DNA of 64,000 nt from contig NZ_CP073766.1 of NCBI RefSeq assembly GCF_018255755.1, positions 4,648,501 through 4,712,500 of the forward strand. Reading direction: 5' to 3'. Source of the DNA: Chitinophaga sp. HK235 (GTDB taxonomy: Bacteria; Bacteroidota; Bacteroidia; Chitinophagales; Chitinophagaceae). The translations under genes were made by a program, and so were the position numbers. Below, one piece after another: positions 62,125 through 64,000 of this stretch (position 1 is the stretch's first letter; every line of letters begins with the position of its first letter). A model generated the notes under the pieces. That model was not told the origin of the DNA. It worked only from the letters and a program-made list of their open reading frames with translations, and searched no databases.

Positions 62125-62508
62125 ATGATCCATAAAAGTGAATTACTACCAGGAAGTTTGGTATGTAATAGTGACCATAAGATAATTGAATGGAGTGAAC
62201 AATTATCACATGAAATCCCGCTTATTCCGGTTGAAATTAGTTCAACATGGATAAGGAGGCTTGGATTTGGCACCCTGGATTATATTCATTTCATCGCTCA
62301 TCCATACGATGGGGATGAATTTGTAATCAAACTTTCTTCCGATAAATCGACATGTATACTACTCGTTCCCGAACAAGAAGGAGAGGTATACCCTAGATTC
62401 TACAAAGAAACAGCTGAGACCTGTAAGTTTATTCATGAGCTTCAAAAGCTCTATCATTTAAAAACCGGAGAGCTACTAGAATTACAATATCGTTTCGAAG
62501 ATGAGTAA
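62125..62508 (+). CDS. small element protein of unknown function
   Basis: 127 residues. The pattern LLPGSLVCN, IPLIPVEISSTWIRRLGFGT and FIHELQKLYHLKTGELLELQ corresponds in order to the widespread Bacteroidota phage/mobile-element family that reads LRIGN, LTEEWLLKFGF and HQLQNLYFALTGEEL. The function of that family is unknown. ATG at 62125 is preferred over a GTG at 62107. Confidence 0.6.
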   Translation: MIHKSELLPGSLVCNSDHKIIEWSEQLSHEIPLIPVEISSTWIRRLGFGTLDYIHFIAHPYDGDEFVIKLSSDKSTCILLVPEQEGEVYPRFYKETAETCKFIHELQKLYHLKTGELLELQYRFEDE

Positions 62509-62571
62509 AGGGATCTGTGAAACATTTAACTCGATCCTTCCTCTTAATAGACTTCTATAAATTGAGACAGC

Positions 62572-63153
62572 ATGGCAAAACCAGGAACTTACCCAACAAC
62601 ATTTGAGGAGAGGAAAGCTATATCTGTAACTGATTTGCGCAAATGGAAATACCTACAACCCGATATATGGCGCAGTGGTACCCTAAGCTGGAGCCGAGGC
62701 GGTACAGTACACAGCCAGATAAGCATTTGCGTCAACATGGTTGCACCCCAGCCATATCTGCAATTAGATTACCGTTGGCAAGAACAGTCAATAAGCTATC
62801 AGGTAGAGCTAACAGCACTTCCCAGCAACCTGGGAGCCGGTAAGGTTTGGTACTTCATTTGCCCACTTACAAATACGCGGTGCCGGAAGCTGTATTTTAA
62901 AAGTGGTTACTTTCAGTATAGGGGGCAGGGTTACTATGAAAAGCAGATTCAGTCAAAGTATTATCGGCATCTTGAAAAGACCTACGGGCCTGTGTTACAA
63001 AGTGATCAAATACGCGAACAACTATATAGTCGGCATTTCAGGAAGTTTTATAATGGGAAAGCCACAAAACAATACGCTAAAATACTCGCACAGTTGAAGG
63101 CTGCTGAAGGTGTGAGTGAAAGAGATCTAATTAATGCGATGGTGAGATACTAA
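62572..63153 (+). CDS. unknown element protein
   Basis: 193 residues, basic, no signal peptide or membrane segment. A central WYFICPLTNTRCRKLYFKSG has one CPxTxxRC motif, possibly half of a zinc site, and the C-terminal third (YYRHLEKTYGPVLQSDQIRE onwards) is helical and basic. Similar proteins appear in Bacteroidota mobile elements as I recall, without known role. Ends 3 nt before the stop of the convergent small HTH gene. Confidence 0.55.
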   Translation: MAKPGTYPTTFEERKAISVTDLRKWKYLQPDIWRSGTLSWSRGGTVHSQISICVNMVAPQPYLQLDYRWQEQSISYQVELTALPSNLGAGKVWYFICPLTNTRCRKLYFKSGYFQYRGQGYYEKQIQSKYYRHLEKTYGPVLQSDQIREQLYSRHFRKFYNGKATKQYAKILAQLKAAEGVSERDLINAMVRY

Positions 63154-63156
63154 ATG

Positions 63157-63438
63157 CTATCCTCTATTTTTCCGTTTCTTGTGTAATTCCTTTGCCTCAT
63201 TCTTCGCCAAGGTTATTATTACATCTTCATGTACCCCAATTAATTCAGAGAGAATTATTAATTCCTCAATAGTAAATAATCCAGGATTATCAAGTTTTTT
63301 GAGGAATGATAGATAGCCGACATTAAGCAATTTATAGGTGCTCGATTTGGGAACATATTCAAATATATCAGCGATGTGAACAACCCCTCCCGCTTCTAAT
63401 AATGCCTTTACAGCTGCATATTTCTTATTCTGTGCCAT
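63157..63438 (-). CDS. small HTH-like regulator of the element
   Basis: 93 residues. IADIFEYVPKSSTYKLLNVG, followed by YLSFLKKLDNPGLFTIEELI and LSELIGVHEDVIITLAKNEA, follows the plan of a small XRE-like family in Bacteroidota elements (helices around a DNA-binding turn, basic tail KELHKKRKNRG). A repressor role is inferred from the palindromes just upstream. The promoter puts the transcription start almost at the ATG, so the mRNA may be leaderless. Confidence 0.6.
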   Translation of the reverse strand: MAQNKKYAAVKALLEAGGVVHIADIFEYVPKSSTYKLLNVGYLSFLKKLDNPGLFTIEELIILSELIGVHEDVIITLAKNEAKELHKKRKNRG

Positions 63439-63442
63439 TACT

Positions 63443-63472
63443 GAAATATAATAATAGTGTTATTATATACAA
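63443..63472 (-). promoter_or_regulatory. promoter of the small HTH gene
   Basis: On the minus strand TTG (63470-63472), 19 nt, TATATTTC (63443-63450), one mismatch from TAnnTTTG. Only 4 nt separate the box from the ATG. Confidence 0.55.
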
Positions 63473-63500
63473 CAAAAAATGAACACATAAGAATTTAATG

Positions 63501-63541
63501 CTCATTTATGAGAATAAAATATTCTTAAATAAGAATATTTT
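63501..63541. promoter_or_regulatory. two palindromes, candidate operators
   Basis: CTCAT-TT-ATGAG (63501-63512) and AAAATATTCTTA-AA-TAAGAATATTTT (63516-63527 and 63530-63541), both perfect. They lie upstream of the small HTH gene and of the structured block on the other side. Confidence 0.6.
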
Positions 63542-63874
63542 GAAAACTTTTGCTATATCTTAGAGGTACAAACATTATTTTGCGGCTTCTAAAATATTGA
63601 AGCAAATCGCGCTTTCATGTGGTCCAGGGTGTGGAAACTTTAAGGATACCAGATGTTAGGCGGTGCTCACGCTACGGCGTGGGTGCTCGCTTCCGTCATC
63701 CGGTATTCCACACCCTGGGGCGGTAAGTTGAGGCCCGCGCCTTTTTTATGTATTTAGGCCCCGGTACTCTACTATAACTCATTCTCTCACATTTCCTCCA
63801 TAAATGGGCTATCACTTTCATTCCATATGAAAGCCGGCTTTGCTATGGCATTTATAACCCTTAAACGTTCTCTT
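63542..63874. other. intergenic region around the structured block
   Basis: No ORF of interest. From 63542 to 63620 it is AT-rich with a TATCTTAG element (63556-63563) that could be a -7 box for the structured block. From 63760 to 63874 no clear feature is seen apart from a short ATAAATG/CATTTAT inverted pair. Confidence 0.4.
63624..63720 (+). ncRNA. GC-rich self-complementary block: structured RNA or oriT candidate
   Basis: Outer stem CCAGGGTGTGGAA (63625-63637) with TTCCACACCCTGG (63707-63719), 13 bp perfect. Inside, ATACCAGATG pairs with CATCCGGTAT with one mismatch, and a terminal hairpin CACGC-TACG-GCGTG (63669-63682). GGTGCTC occurs twice. The block stands out from the AT-rich flanks. 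A short GC hairpin and a T-run follow near 63733-63748. Strand is set by the T-run and is uncertain; a transfer origin is the main alternative. Confidence 0.5.
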
Positions 63875-64000
63875 ATGTACTACGTAAAAAAGTATTCAAA
63901 CTGCTGGGCTATTCATAACGATGATACCGGAGCCTCCCGCCCATTAACCGAAAATGAGAAAAATAGGATACTGGAAGAACACCCATCACTAAATGAGGGA
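63875..64000 (+). CDS. 5' part of a small protein cut by the window edge
   Basis: 42 codons starting MYYVKKYSNCWAIHNDDTGA and open to the last base. No family is recognised. The start is a clean ATG after the structured block; coding composition is normal. The length beyond the window is unknown. Confidence 0.55.
   Translation, partial: MYYVKKYSNCWAIHNDDTGASRPLTENEKNRILEEHPSLNEG

Noticed and set aside
63624..63720. Structured block as a retron RNA
   Set aside because: No reverse transcriptase is visible in the window; the idea cannot be supported without the sequence beyond 64000.
1..64000. Insertion sequences or rRNA genes
   Set aside because: No transposase-type protein, terminal repeats with target duplication or rRNA sequence was recognised.

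Overview
The window reads as chromosome of a gliding Bacteroidota bacterium, most likely a Chitinophaga-like member of the Chitinophagaceae. Evidence: type IX secretion and gliding genes (porP/sprF-type, porV, porU, gldJ, gldA), bacillithiol synthesis (bshA), DUF4292, DUF6134 and head-GIN proteins, and promoters of the Bacteroidota form TTTG-N19-TAnnTTTG. The genus is inferred from protein character; no database search was run.

Layout. 1-4.4 kb: 3' part of a VWA protein, upp, a PorP/SprF-like protein, an EI24 membrane protein and a short RsmI-like methylase. 4.4-10.5 kb: an M28 peptidase, bshA, and two tandem EnvC-like proteins whose LytM domains have lost zinc ligands. 10.6-14.2 kb: a minus-strand run ispF-dut-TPR lipoprotein-DUF4292 lipoprotein that leads into the EnvC pair. 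14.3-24.1 kb: porV, porU, gldJ, a Bcp peroxiredoxin, an intact M23 peptidase and gldA, i.e. secretion/gliding plus envelope maintenance. 24.2-35.3 kb: housekeeping and metabolic genes (eno, FtsB/DivIC-like, nth, DUF2071, nucleoside-type MFS with a Gfo/Idh/MocA oxidoreductase, 2-oxoacid oxidoreductase alpha subunit, Bax-inhibitor-1 family, DUF2807). 35.4-38.1 kb: kynU followed after 9 nt by a fusion of a long Gly/Tyr/Arg low-complexity region to a 2H phosphoesterase. 38.5-45.3 kb: a tetR-tolC-MFP-RND efflux operon with a canonical promoter overlapped by a palindromic operator. 45.4-55.8 kb: DUF502, zinc-dependent phospholipase C-like protein, serC-DUF1015, a TPR protein, then paaN, YceI, a 2TM protein and an acyl-CoA synthetase.

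55.9-64.0 kb: a tRNA-Arg(CCU) gene is followed by an integrated mobile element whose right end lies outside the window. It carries a tyrosine integrase preceded by five TGTACCCCA repeats, a protein built from an exact 80-residue internal duplication, a small RteC-like protein, an excisionase-type HTH protein, an SF3 (P4/D5-type) helicase, a zinc-finger/Toprim protein, small unknown proteins, a small HTH-like repressor candidate with palindromes in front of it, and a GC-rich, strongly self-complementary block near 63.62-63.72 kb that could be a structured RNA or a transfer origin.

The strongest candidates for something undescribed are the RGG-like/2H phosphoesterase fusion, the structured block near the right edge, the split SF3-helicase/Toprim replication module with iteron-like repeats, and a recurring family of long perfect AT-rich intergenic hairpins. 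No CRISPR array, rRNA, insertion sequence or obvious pseudogene was seen.
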